Assembly: GCA_002708845.1 (NCBI GenBank)
Contig: PAPI01000001.1
Location: forward strand, 1 to 64,000
Length of the DNA stretch: 64,000 nucleotides
Origin: Leeuwenhoekiella sp.
GTDB lineage: Bacteria > Bacteroidota > Bacteroidia > Flavobacteriales > Flavobacteriaceae
Reading direction: 5' to 3'
Both the position numbers and the translations under genes were made by a program. Positions 1 through 8,043 of this stretch are shown in pieces (within the stretch, counting starts at the first letter, position 1; each line of letters starts with the position of its first letter). The notes below the pieces were generated by a model. The model saw nothing but the letters and a program-made list of their open reading frames with translations. It was not told the DNA's origin and did not search any database.

Positions 1-180
1 TAAAGTCTTGTAGATTAAATCTTGAAATGAGCCGCGTGAGGGATAGTAGTGGAAAGCGTTTTAACACAGCAGATGTTTAAAATATTGCAGCAATTAACCT
101 GCTTACGGCAGTCAGGACCGATCCGAAGGGATACGCCCATAATGTTAATAAGGATAACTTTTTAGATGTTGATTGCTTAT

Positions 181-1659
181 TTAAAAATTGCGATATGTAT
201 TTTCCAAATATTGGTTTGCTTCTTCTTCTTCAAATAGGGCAGTTTCAGCGTCCCAGTGCAGTGTTTGATTTGGGAAACGACCTGCAATAACTCCTAACAG
301 AATTGTTTCAGTCAAACGTGCACCATAATCAAACGGAGCAGAAGTTTTTCCTTTGCCTAAACATGCGTCGATAAACTCATGATAGTGTTTTGGACTTTCT
401 GATTTGTAATCCCTAACCGGAGCTTCCAATTGATGTTCTTCAGAAATTTTTGCAATTTCTTTACTAATATCTACGTACTTCCCATTTTTTATTTTAACAG
501 GAAGCTGCATAAAATGGGGTAAGAGTAATCTTCCTTTTTTACCTACAAACATAGCTCCCTGTTCTGGTAACTTTCCTTTTTCAGCTAAGCCTGCATCTAA
601 AGAAGTTTTGTCTGCCAGACTTTGGTTTTTAGAAGAGTTGGTTTTTAAATTTGTAGTTTCAGAATCAGGAAGCATCAAATCTTCATTAAGAATGGGGGCT
701 CCCGGGCCATCATACCAGATCCATTTTAAACGTTCTGTCGTGTATTTGGTGCCCGGAAACTCATAAGTCACCATGTTCTGTTCAGGGTATCCGAAGTCAT
801 TAGGAGGGCGGCAGTCATTTTTTATCGTTTTTGGAACGTCTAAGGCTAAAGCATTATAAGGCGTATCAAAAATATGCACTCCCATATCTCCTAGGGTAGC
901 GCAACCATAGTCAATCAATTTCCTCCAGTTTGCCGGATGATAAAAATCTGCTTTATAAGGCCGCTCTTTAGCGGTGCCTAACCACAGATTCCAATCCAAT
1001 TGGGGAGGCACAGGATCTGAGCCCTCTGGTTCCGGGCCATTATATCCCCAGTTTTTAGGAGACCAGGCATAAACAGTATGCACTTTGCCTATAATGCCCG
1101 ATTGTATAAGGAGCGTGGCTAACTTATAATCATAAAACGAATGAACCTGAATTCCCATTTGGGTTACCAAATTCTTATCGGCCCCCATTTTCCGCATCTC
1201 GCGTGACTGAGCAACATAATGCGTTAAAGATTTTTGGCAGTAAACCGGTTTGTTATTTTCCATTGCAAGCATGGCTGCAGGCGCGTGTGTGTGATCTGGG
1301 GTTGAGATTATCACGGCGTCTATCTCATCCCCCAGTTCTCTTAACATCGCTCTGTAATCGAAGAAAATACGTGCTTCCGGATGATTTTTATGAGCCACGG
1401 CAAGAGGAATGGCGTCCACATCACAGAGGGCTTTTACAACAACTTGTGGATGGGAAGCTATCGCTTTTAAATCTTCTGCACCCATACCGCCTACGCCAAT
1501 ATGCGCAGTACGAATGATTTCTGTATCCTTATTTAAATCAGATGTTTTTGCCACAGATTGGTTTTCGGTTGCCAAAATGCTTCCGGAAGTCATCAGGCCC
1601 AAAGCACCTATGCTGCTTTTCTTTAAAAAATCTCGTCTCTTGTTATCCTGTAATCCCAT
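181..1659 (-). CDS. Gfo/Idh/MocA family oxidoreductase, Tat-exported
   Basis: 492 residues. The N-terminus carries a twin-arginine signal (KRRDFLKK followed by a hydrophobic stretch), so export by Tat with a pre-bound nicotinamide cofactor is likely. A Rossmann-type start (HIGVGGMGAEDL, about residues 53-64) is followed by the Gfo/Idh/MocA NAD-binding and C-terminal substrate domains. The usual EKP motif reads CQKSLTH here, so Glu is replaced by Gln and Pro by Ser. Its ATG overlaps by one base (TAATG) the restored stop of the upstream DUF1080 gene, so the two were translationally coupled. Exported Gfo/Idh enzymes next to DUF1080 proteins are linked in Bacteroidota to glycoside breakdown through 3-keto sugars. 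That role is inferred here. The family call is firm, the substrate unknown. Confidence 0.9.
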   Translation of the reverse strand: MGLQDNKRRDFLKKSSIGALGLMTSGSILATENQSVAKTSDLNKDTEIIRTAHIGVGGMGAEDLKAIASHPQVVVKALCDVDAIPLAVAHKNHPEARIFFDYRAMLRELGDEIDAVIISTPDHTHAPAAMLAMENNKPVYCQKSLTHYVAQSREMRKMGADKNLVTQMGIQVHSFYDYKLATLLIQSGIIGKVHTVYAWSPKNWGYNGPEPEGSDPVPPQLDWNLWLGTAKERPYKADFYHPANWRKLIDYGCATLGDMGVHIFDTPYNALALDVPKTIKNDCRPPNDFGYPEQNMVTYEFPGTKYTTERLKWIWYDGPGAPILNEDLMLPDSETTNLKTNSSKNQSLADKTSLDAGLAEKGKLPEQGAMFVGKKGRLLLPHFMQLPVKIKNGKYVDISKEIAKISEEHQLEAPVRDYKSESPKHYHEFIDACLGKGKTSAPFDYGARLTETILLGVIAGRFPNQTLHWDAETALFEEEEANQYLENTYRNF

Positions 1660-2469
1660 TATAAGCTCTTTATTTTAATATTTCTAAACCAAATAGGACT
1701 CGAGTGATCCTGTAGACCGATATAGCCGGTTTTATACTTACCGTAATCAGGGGCGTTATCCCATTTACCGGATTGCTTTTTTTGCTGCCATTCTTTTGAC
1801 CAGGGAACGAATTCAAGAATTTTTTCACCAGTTGAGCCAATGCTCCACTTTTTTAGGTGTAAAAACGATTTTAGTCGTATTCCATTCCCCGGCCGAGTTC
1901 AGGTGTTTTTTAAATGGATCTGGGGTATGCATAGCATAATCGGCTCCTGTACTTTGCCAGTCTTGCAATTCTTCAGGATGTTCTGCTCCGAATTGGGAAT
2001 TATAGCTTGTCAAATCATGGATTTTAGCATAATTCTCATCGTCTATTAATTGGTATTCAGGAGCAACTTCGGGAGGGCCGGAGTATCCTTCTTTAACATG
2101 ATAAAAAATTCCGCTGTTTCCCCCTTCGGGGATTTTCCATTCCAGATACAGTTCAAAACTGTCAAACTCTTTGGCTCCATAAATGATGTCTTTTCCGCCG
2201 GTATAATTTTGTTCAAGACCTAACTCTGTATCAAACGTAAGTACGCTGTCTTTCACTGTCCAGCCGGGAGGTAATGAATCAAGCCCATAACCACGCCATC
2301 CTTCAAGACTTGTTCCGTCAAAAAGATAAACCCATTCTTCTTCTAAAGCTTCAGCAGGAGAATCTTCACCGGTTTTTTGTTCTGTTGTGTTTTTGCAGGC
2401 GCTGGTGCTACATATCAAAAGGCTTAAGCTAAAAGCTTTTAAAAAAGATAAAGGTTTGGTCTGAATCAT
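1659..2469 (-). pseudogene. DUF1080 (3-keto-glycoside hydrolase/lyase-like) lipoprotein, frameshifted
   Basis: The preferred start at 2469 gives a lipoprotein signal ending in ICSTSAC; an in-frame start at 2532 adds 21 residues and is less convincing. The body is a DUF1080 concanavalin-like fold (LFDGTSLEGWRGYG, GGNSGIFYHV, ADYAMHTPDPFKK). Reading stops at HWLNW (1825). If one base is skipped right after the Asn codon, near 1830, translation continues as GEKILEFVPWSKEW, then DYGKYKTGYIGLQDHS and WFRNIKIKSL, to a stop at 1659-1661. This is the normal family C-terminus. So one extra base breaks the gene, about 55 codons from its end. It could be a real mutation or a sequencing error. The partner is the Gfo/Idh gene immediately downstream. 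Confidence 0.85.
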
Positions 2470-2650
2470 AGAAAATTGGAATTGAAAGAACATTAAAATC
2501 AAGAGCTTCTTTAAAAATACTAAAAACCTCAATAGGTATTCTGTAGACCTTTGAAAGTTTCAGATGATAAAACCTACTACGTTAATAAGCTGTGCACCTA
2601 ATGAAAGATAAACTCGAGCCAGCTGATATTTTTAACTAACTTGCCTGTTT

Positions 2651-3286
2651 ATGAAGCACCTAAACCTGAATTGGAAAGAAGAAGAATTTTGGAATGCATT
2701 ATCGCACGGTATTGGGGCAGTAATGGGCATTTTTGGTCTCTACTTACTTTTGATAGAAGATGACTACAAGTCTGAATATAGTACCTTAAGTATCCTTTTC
2801 TATGGCGTTTCTATACTTATTCTTTATTTAGCATCTACCGTATATCATCTGATTGCCCACGTCTCATGGAAGCAGATATTTAGAAAAATAGACCATATCA
2901 GCATTTACTTTTTAATTGCCGGAACCTATACCCCGGTAGCTCTTATATCTTTAGCGGATGGCAATGGATGGATTATTTTCTGGACGGTCTGGGGCATTGC
3001 TGCCGTAGGGACGATTTTAAAACTTTTCTTTACCGGACGATTTGAAGCACTCTCCTTAATCTTGTATTTAGCAATGGGATGGTTAATTGTACTGGACTGG
3101 GATAATCTCGTGGCCGTTTCTACCGAGCAGGGAATTCAGCTTTTAATGCTTGGTGGAGCGTTTTATACACTTGGAATTGTATTTTACGTTATTCGGAAAA
3201 TTCCCTTCAATCACTTTATCTGGCATCTTTTTGTGCTGGGAGGAAGCATCTGTCACTTTTTATTCATCTTAACCGATGTGATCTAG
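2651..3286 (+). CDS. Hemolysin III family (PAQR-like) membrane protein
   Basis: 211 residues with about seven hydrophobic helices. The hemolysin III/YqfA pattern is present: NALSHGIGAVMGI near the N-terminus, a central STVYHL and IDHISIYFLIAGTYTPVAL, and a C-terminal HFIWHLFVLGGSICHF. The conserved Ser and His residues are those proposed to bind metal in the PAQR/CREST superfamily. It sits in the inner membrane. Bacterial members have been linked to membrane-energy or lipid homeostasis (TrhA), and true haemolysis is doubtful. Its stop codon shares the palindrome CTAG with the convergent DUF4268 gene. Family call sure, function unclear. Confidence 0.9.
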   Translation: MKHLNLNWKEEEFWNALSHGIGAVMGIFGLYLLLIEDDYKSEYSTLSILFYGVSILILYLASTVYHLIAHVSWKQIFRKIDHISIYFLIAGTYTPVALISLADGNGWIIFWTVWGIAAVGTILKLFFTGRFEALSLILYLAMGWLIVLDWDNLVAVSTEQGIQLLMLGGAFYTLGIVFYVIRKIPFNHFIWHLFVLGGSICHFLFILTDVI

Positions 3287-3711
3287 GATGTGATAAAATC
3301 CTGATACTCGTACCAAAACAATTCAAACTTTTGCATGTTTTCATTAAAAAAATCAAAGACTTCCGGCCAATGGGTTTTGTTATGAATATTTACTCCAGTC
3401 TTTTCTAGATAAATTCTAGAGATGATTTTTCCGCTACTGCGTAGGTAGTCTTGTTCTAAAATGATTTCTTCAGAAATTTCTGCTTTAAGTAGATTTTCCA
3501 GGCTTTCAAATTTCTCAAAATAATACTCCCGAATGAGTTCATCGTGCGTTTCAATGTCAAAAGAAACCTGAGATTTTTGATTATCAAAACTGAACTTTAA
3601 ATTGATTTCTTTAACCTTGGTATCGTAAAGCAACCATTTTCGCGGATAGCGTTTGCCAAAGAAAATCCAGAAATCCTGACGTATTTGTTTTGATTCTTCT
3701 TTGCTAAACAT
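3283..3711 (-). CDS. DUF4268-type protein
   Basis: 142 residues, no signal peptide, cytoplasmic. It starts FSKEESKQIRQDFW and includes FGKRYPRKWLLYDTKVKEI and a C-terminal WPEVFDFFNENMQKFELFW, a pattern I recognise from DUF4268 proteins of Flavobacteriia. Function unknown; some DUF4268 domains occur in nuclease-like proteins, but no catalytic motif is evident in this short form. It lies one base downstream of the ZIP transporter stop and is presumably co-transcribed with it. It overlaps the convergent hemolysin III gene by 4 bp. Confidence 0.75.
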   Translation of the reverse strand: MFSKEESKQIRQDFWIFFGKRYPRKWLLYDTKVKEINLKFSFDNQKSQVSFDIETHDELIREYYFEKFESLENLLKAEISEEIILEQDYLRSSGKIISRIYLEKTGVNIHNKTHWPEVFDFFNENMQKFELFWYEYQDFITS

Positions 3712-3712
3712 A

Positions 3713-4381
3713 TTACAGAATATAAGCTAAACCAATACCGAGCAGGATAACACCAAATTTGCTCGCGTTAAACTGGTGATTTTTTGAAGATTCAAAAAGA
3801 ATGGTTGTTGAAACGTGGAGTAAAATACCCACAACCAGTGCGTTGATATTACTTTTTATGACAGGCGACCAAATTTCTAATCCACCTAGGAAACTTCCCA
3901 ATGGGGTCATAAGGGCAAAGATCAGGAGGAATAGCAATACCTGAATGCGACTGATGTTAGAGACCAGTAAAAAGGAACTGATGATGATTGCTATAGGAAT
4001 TTTGTGTACTACGATACCATAAACCAAATCCTGGTTTTCGGCCAACGGAAAGCCCTCAAAAGCAGAATGTATGCATAAACTTATAAGTAGCAACCAGGGA
4101 ATCTGGCGTCGTTCATTATCCAGGTGTAAGTGGCCATGTTCTGCTCCGCGAGAAAGGAATTCCAGTAAAATTTGCAGGAGCAGTCCGCACATTATAAAGA
4201 GCCCTGTATTTTTTGATCCCGAAGCGTACAGCTCAGGTAAAAACTCAAAAATGGTGATTGATAATAAGAAAGCACCGCTAAAAGAAAGCAGCAACTTTAC
4301 GGCATTACTGATTGCGGGTTTTATAAAATAAGCAATAAGAAATCCTACCAGAACAGCGGCTACAGGTAAACTAAAAATCAT
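3713..4381 (-). CDS. ZIP family divalent metal transporter
   Basis: 222 residues with about seven to eight membrane helices. The signature metal-binding helices are present: HSAFEGFP (His105, Glu109) and HKIPIAI (His126), the TM4/TM5 pattern of ZIP proteins. The variable loop before them is His-rich (EHGHLHLD), typical of zinc or iron importers. It acts in the inner membrane, moving Zn2+ or another divalent cation, probably inward. It is followed one base later by the DUF4268 gene, and is divergent from the rRNA methyltransferase with a 75-bp gap. Metal specificity cannot be read from sequence. Confidence 0.88.
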   Translation of the reverse strand: MIFSLPVAAVLVGFLIAYFIKPAISNAVKLLLSFSGAFLLSITIFEFLPELYASGSKNTGLFIMCGLLLQILLEFLSRGAEHGHLHLDNERRQIPWLLLISLCIHSAFEGFPLAENQDLVYGIVVHKIPIAIIISSFLLVSNISRIQVLLFLLIFALMTPLGSFLGGLEIWSPVIKSNINALVVGILLHVSTTILFESSKNHQFNASKFGVILLGIGLAYIL

Positions 4382-4431
4382 ATACTAAATGGCTAGGCGT
4401 CGTTAGTCGTACTAAGCCGGTAAAATTAACC

Positions 4432-4439
4432 TATTTTTG
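4432..4439 (+). promoter_or_regulatory. Bacteroidota -7 box for the rRNA methyltransferase
   Basis: TATTTTTG matches the TAnnTTTG consensus of the Bacteroidota primary sigma factor exactly and lies 17 bp before the start codon at 4457, giving a very short leader. No clear TTG -33 element was found at the usual distance, so support rests on one box. Confidence 0.4.
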
Positions 4440-4456
4440 CAATCTAAATTTTTAGG

Positions 4457-5617
4457 ATGGAAGGCAACTTTAAAATGCTGGCCAAAACCTTGTTTGGTTT
4501 TGAAGAATTATTAGCTCAGGAACTGCGTGAATTGGGCGCTGGCGATATTGTTACAGGCACCCGAAGTGTAAGCTTTACGGGAGATAAAGGATTTATGTAC
4601 AAGGCTAATTTATGTTGTAGAACAGCAATTAAGATTTTAAAACCACTCAAATCGTTTGTAATAAAAGACGAGAATGCGCTTTATGCGGCTGTCAAAAGCA
4701 TCGACTGGAGCCAGTACATGCGTGTGAACGACACTTTTGCGGTGAATGCTACTATAAGTGGTGAGCAGTTTACACATTCTCTTTTTGTTGCCCAAAAAGC
4801 CAAAGATGCTGTGGTTGATCAATTTAGAGAGCAAACCGGTGAACGGCCCGATGTCGATTTAAAGTTTCCTGATTTGAGTATTGACGTGCACATTCGGGAA
4901 AACCGATGCACGCTTTCTTTAGACAGTAGCGGGGTATCGTTGCACCAGCGGGGCTATCGTTTGTCTACAAATATTGCCCCCATAAATGAAGTGCTGGCAG
5001 CGGGATGTTTGATGCTTGCCGGCTGGAAAGGGCATAGCGATTTTCTCGACCCGATGTGCGGGAGTGGAACCATGCTTATTGAGGCAGCAATGATTGCATG
5101 TAACATTCCGCCTAATTTAAACCGAAGACAATTTGGTTTTGAGAACTGGCACGACTGGGACCCGGATTTGTTTGATGTAATTGAAGCCGCTGCGTTGAAG
5201 AAAATTCGCGAGTTTCATTTTACAATAAAGGGCTATGATTTGGACGCTTCGGTTATTGAAAAAGCGAAAGAAAATATAACTAATGCTTCTTTAAACGAAT
5301 TTATTACTGTAGAAAAGGCTGATTTTTTCAAGACTGAAAAAGAGAAGGAGCGTCACCTGCATATGGTTTTTAATCCGCCATACGGCGAACGGATTCCGGT
5401 AGAGATGGAAGCTTTCTATAAAAATATTGGAGATACGCTTAAACAAAATTATAAGGATACCGAAGCGTGGTTTATCACTTCAAATTTGGAATCGTTAAAA
5501 CATGTAGGCTTACGCACTTCCCGAAAAATCAAGCTATACAACGGTTCGCTGGAGTCGCGTCTGGTGAAATATGATATCTACGCCGGAAGTAAAAAAGCGA
5601 AGTATCAGAAGGATTAG
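4457..5617 (+). CDS. THUMP domain class I rRNA (guanine-N2-)-methyltransferase, RlmL/Trm14-like
   Basis: 386 residues. The N-terminal part (about 1-160) is a THUMP-type RNA-binding region beginning FKMLAKTLFGFEELLAQEL. The C-terminal part is a Rossmann methyltransferase with SAM-binding motif DPMCGSGTMLIEAA (from Asp198) and the N-P-P-Y catalytic motif FNPPYGER (from Asn306) used for base N-methylation. It would methylate a guanine N2 in 23S rRNA from SAM, in the cytoplasm; the size matches the single-methyltransferase half of RlmL rather than the RlmKL fusion. The exact target base is inferred from family. Confidence 0.9.
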   Translation: MEGNFKMLAKTLFGFEELLAQELRELGAGDIVTGTRSVSFTGDKGFMYKANLCCRTAIKILKPLKSFVIKDENALYAAVKSIDWSQYMRVNDTFAVNATISGEQFTHSLFVAQKAKDAVVDQFREQTGERPDVDLKFPDLSIDVHIRENRCTLSLDSSGVSLHQRGYRLSTNIAPINEVLAAGCLMLAGWKGHSDFLDPMCGSGTMLIEAAMIACNIPPNLNRRQFGFENWHDWDPDLFDVIEAAALKKIREFHFTIKGYDLDASVIEKAKENITNASLNEFITVEKADFFKTEKEKERHLHMVFNPPYGERIPVEMEAFYKNIGDTLKQNYKDTEAWFITSNLESLKHVGLRTSRKIKLYNGSLESRLVKYDIYAGSKKAKYQKD

Positions 5618-5623
5618 TTTTTA

Positions 5624-5686
5624 GAAATACGAAATACGAAATACGAAATACGAAATACGAAATACGAAATACGAAATACGAAATAT
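5624..5686. repeat. Heptanucleotide tandem repeat (GAAATAC), 9 units
   Basis: Eight perfect GAAATAC units from 5624 to 5679 and a ninth degenerate unit (GAAATAT, 5680-5686). It fills the space between the convergent stops of the rRNA methyltransferase (5617) and the NlpC/P60 gene (5692). A perfect short array like this can vary in copy number by slippage. It is not inside a gene and has no self-complementary stem, so it is unlikely to be a terminator. Confidence 0.95.
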
Positions 5687-5691
5687 AAATT

Positions 5692-6441
5692 CTAGACCAC
5701 CTTTTTAATTACCCTAAGCTTATGGGTATGCGTTCGTTTTTCGGCGTTATAGATACCGGTATGGTCTATGCGGTCAATGCGCACTTCGCCATGTGCGTGA
5801 ATGATGTGATTGTCCTGAAGCATAATACCTACGTGAACGATGCGTCCTTCATCATTGTCAAAAAACGCTAAATCTCCCGGTTCACATTCTTCAATAAAGC
5901 TTAGCGGTTCGCCTTGGGCGGCCTGCTGAGAAGCGTCGCGAAATAAAGCGTGACCGTTAAGACGATAAACCATTTGGGTAAATCCGCTACAGTCTATACC
6001 AAAAGGAGTTCTACCACCCCATAAATAAGGACTTTTTAAATAAAGTAGCGCAGTGTTGACAAAAGCACTTTTGTCTTTTTTATCAGAAACAGTATTGCCC
6101 TCATACAGATCGCCGGTAAGATCAAGATTGGCCAGTTGTGCACCTAGTGGTATGCTTAATACATGATTATCTGAAGAAGTAGCCATCTGTAACAAATCTG
6201 TTGCTAAAACAGGAGTACGCTCATCAGCAGCAAAATAATCCTCTTCGGTAATGTCTATATATTGTTTATTATCTATCCAGCCTTCATACTTATCGTGAGC
6301 TAAGCGAATGCGGCTCCATTTTTTACGGATTTCGAGCACTTTAAAGTGTTCTCCATAAAGCACCTGATTTACCATTTCGCCGGCGTCTGAGGGTTCCAGA
6401 CGCATAGGTACAATACTTAAAGGGCAAATGCCATAATTCAT
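5692..6441 (-). CDS. C40 (NlpC/P60) peptidase with N-terminal SH3 domains
   Basis: 249 residues. Residues about 1-115 look like two bacterial SH3 modules (MRLEPSDAGEMVNQVLYGEHFKV is typical of the first). Residues about 125-249 are the NlpC/P60 papain-like domain, with LWGGRTPFGIDCSGF carrying the catalytic Cys151, and VHVGIML and HAHGEV carrying the His and the third polar residue. The family cleaves gamma-D-Glu to diamino-acid bonds in peptidoglycan stem peptides. No signal peptide is obvious, so it may act on imported muropeptides in the cytoplasm, like YkfC-type enzymes. It lies downstream of the thiolase on the same strand with a 170-bp gap. Confidence 0.88.
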   Translation of the reverse strand: MNYGICPLSIVPMRLEPSDAGEMVNQVLYGEHFKVLEIRKKWSRIRLAHDKYEGWIDNKQYIDITEEDYFAADERTPVLATDLLQMATSSDNHVLSIPLGAQLANLDLTGDLYEGNTVSDKKDKSAFVNTALLYLKSPYLWGGRTPFGIDCSGFTQMVYRLNGHALFRDASQQAAQGEPLSFIEECEPGDLAFFDNDEGRIVHVGIMLQDNHIIHAHGEVRIDRIDHTGIYNAEKRTHTHKLRVIKKVV

Positions 6442-6533
6442 CAGGCTGATTCAAATTTTGGTAAACAACTTCGTACTAGTTCTGCGAAGCGTTTCATTGA
6501 ACAAAAAATCAAAGTGTCTTAGATTTATCAAAG

Positions 6534-6546
6534 CTCACTTCGTGAG
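6534..6546 (-). other. Small hairpin downstream of the thiolase gene
   Basis: CTCAC-TTC-GTGAG is a perfect 5-bp stem with a 3-base loop, 65 bp past the thiolase stop. On the minus strand it is followed by CTTTG and AT-rich sequence rather than a clean T-run, so it is at best a weak terminator. Confidence 0.3.
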
Positions 6547-6611
6547 TAAAAGTAATTCAAATGATTTTTCTGTACCAAATAGATTATTAACATTTGCCCT
6601 GTAAGCTCAAT

Positions 6612-7787
6612 TTATCTACTTATAACCATTGCCGAAGCACCGCCGCCACCGTTGCAAATCGCAGCAGCTCCTAGTCTGGCATTGTTTTGTTTTAAGACGT
6701 TGATAAGTGTTATCAAAATACGAACACCGCTACACCCTAAAGGATGCCCCAGCGAAACAGCCCCGCCATTTACATTAACTTTAGAGGCATCAAGGCCTAA
6801 TATTTTCATATTGGCAAGGCCTACAACTGAGAAAGCCTCATTAAATTCAAAGAAATCGACATCATCCTGAGAGATTCCGGCTTTATCCAGGGCCTTAGGT
6901 AAAGCTTTAGAAGGTGCTGTGGTAAACCATTTAGGCTCTGTTGCTGCATCTGCATAACTTTTAATAGTACAAAGCACTTCCAGCCCCAATTCGTCAGCTT
7001 TTGCTTTGCTCATCACAATAACAGCCCCAGCGCCGTCATTGATAGTCGAAGCATTTGCTGCGGTAACCGTACCATCTTTTGAGAATGCAGGACGCAGGCT
7101 GGCAATTTTGTCCATTCGAACATTTTTGAACTCTTCATCTTCTTTGACAATCAGGGGTTCTCCACGTCTTTGAGGAACTTCAACAGGTATCACTTCGTCG
7201 TCAAATTTTCCGGCTTCCCAGGCAGTAGCAGAGCGTTTATAACTTTCGATGGCAAAAGCATCCTGATCTTCTCTTGAAAACTCATATTCCTGTGCACACA
7301 AATCGGCGCAAACACCCATAGCATTTCCGTCATAGGCGTCAACCAGACCATCTTTCTGCATTCCGTCGATCATTGTAGCAGGCCCAAATTTAGTTCCGTT
7401 ACGCATATGTACATAATGCGGGATCTGGCTCATACTTTCCATACCTCCGGCGATTACGATTTCATTATCGCCCAGAGCCACAGATTGCGCAGCAAGCATT
7501 ACCGCTTTCATCCCTGAAGCACATACCTTATTTACTGTTGTACATGGCACTGTATCCGGAATTCCCGCGCCTAATGCAGCCTGTCTTGCAGGTGCCTGAC
7601 CCACGCCAGCCTGAACAACATTACCCAAGAAGACTTCGTTAACAAGTTTTGGATCGAGATTTATTTTATCTAAAGCTCCTTTTATGGCAGTAGTTCCCAG
7701 TTGAACAGCAGTTAAAGAAGACAGACTTCCTAAAAAACTACCTATTGGCGTACGTACCGCAGAAACAATAACAATTTCCTTTTGCAT
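6612..7787 (-). CDS. Acetyl-CoA C-acyltransferase (thiolase)
   Basis: 391 residues, full length for the family. The catalytic residues fall exactly at the classical positions of the Zoogloea enzyme: Cys89 in NKVCASGMK, His348 in GHPLGCSG and Cys378 in ICNGGGG; the NEAF motif is also present. It condenses two acetyl-CoA or cleaves 3-ketoacyl-CoA, in the cytoplasm, and could serve acetoacetyl-CoA formation or fatty-acid breakdown. No other beta-oxidation gene is adjacent, which favours the short-chain biosynthetic type, but that is inference. Confidence 0.93.
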   Translation of the reverse strand: MQKEIVIVSAVRTPIGSFLGSLSSLTAVQLGTTAIKGALDKINLDPKLVNEVFLGNVVQAGVGQAPARQAALGAGIPDTVPCTTVNKVCASGMKAVMLAAQSVALGDNEIVIAGGMESMSQIPHYVHMRNGTKFGPATMIDGMQKDGLVDAYDGNAMGVCADLCAQEYEFSREDQDAFAIESYKRSATAWEAGKFDDEVIPVEVPQRRGEPLIVKEDEEFKNVRMDKIASLRPAFSKDGTVTAANASTINDGAGAVIVMSKAKADELGLEVLCTIKSYADAATEPKWFTTAPSKALPKALDKAGISQDDVDFFEFNEAFSVVGLANMKILGLDASKVNVNGGAVSLGHPLGCSGVRILITLINVLKQNNARLGAAAICNGGGGASAMVISR

Positions 7788-7815
7788 AATCGTGTATCTT
7801 ATTTTAAGTGTTTTG

Positions 7816-7823
7816 CAAATTTA
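7816..7823 (-). promoter_or_regulatory. Probable -7 box for the thiolase gene
   Basis: On the minus strand this reads TAAATTTG, an exact match to TAnnTTTG, 29 bp upstream of the thiolase start. No TTG was seen at the expected -33 spacing, so confidence is moderate to low. Confidence 0.4.
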
Positions 7824-8043
7824 AATAATACCTTACGAAAACGTTATATTTTAGCAATGCTTTAGTCTTTAGGTGAAAGCGCATTATTTAGTACTTTTAC
7901 TAGGTGCGAAGCTACTGTGCAGGGTATCAAGTCGAACGCTACTATTTTTAAAGAGTATTTAATTTTTTCGATGGCATAAATTGGCCTATTCTGCAATATA
8001 TCTGACCTAATTAAACTAATTTGCCTCTTCCCAGAGTCTTTTT

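Noticed and set aside
1-180. An open frame on the plus strand from the window edge to a TAA near 81-83 (ends GKRFNTADV)
   Set aside because: Only about 27 codons are visible and no family was recognised; it may be the tail of a gene to the left or chance. The rest of 1-180 shows no supportable gene.
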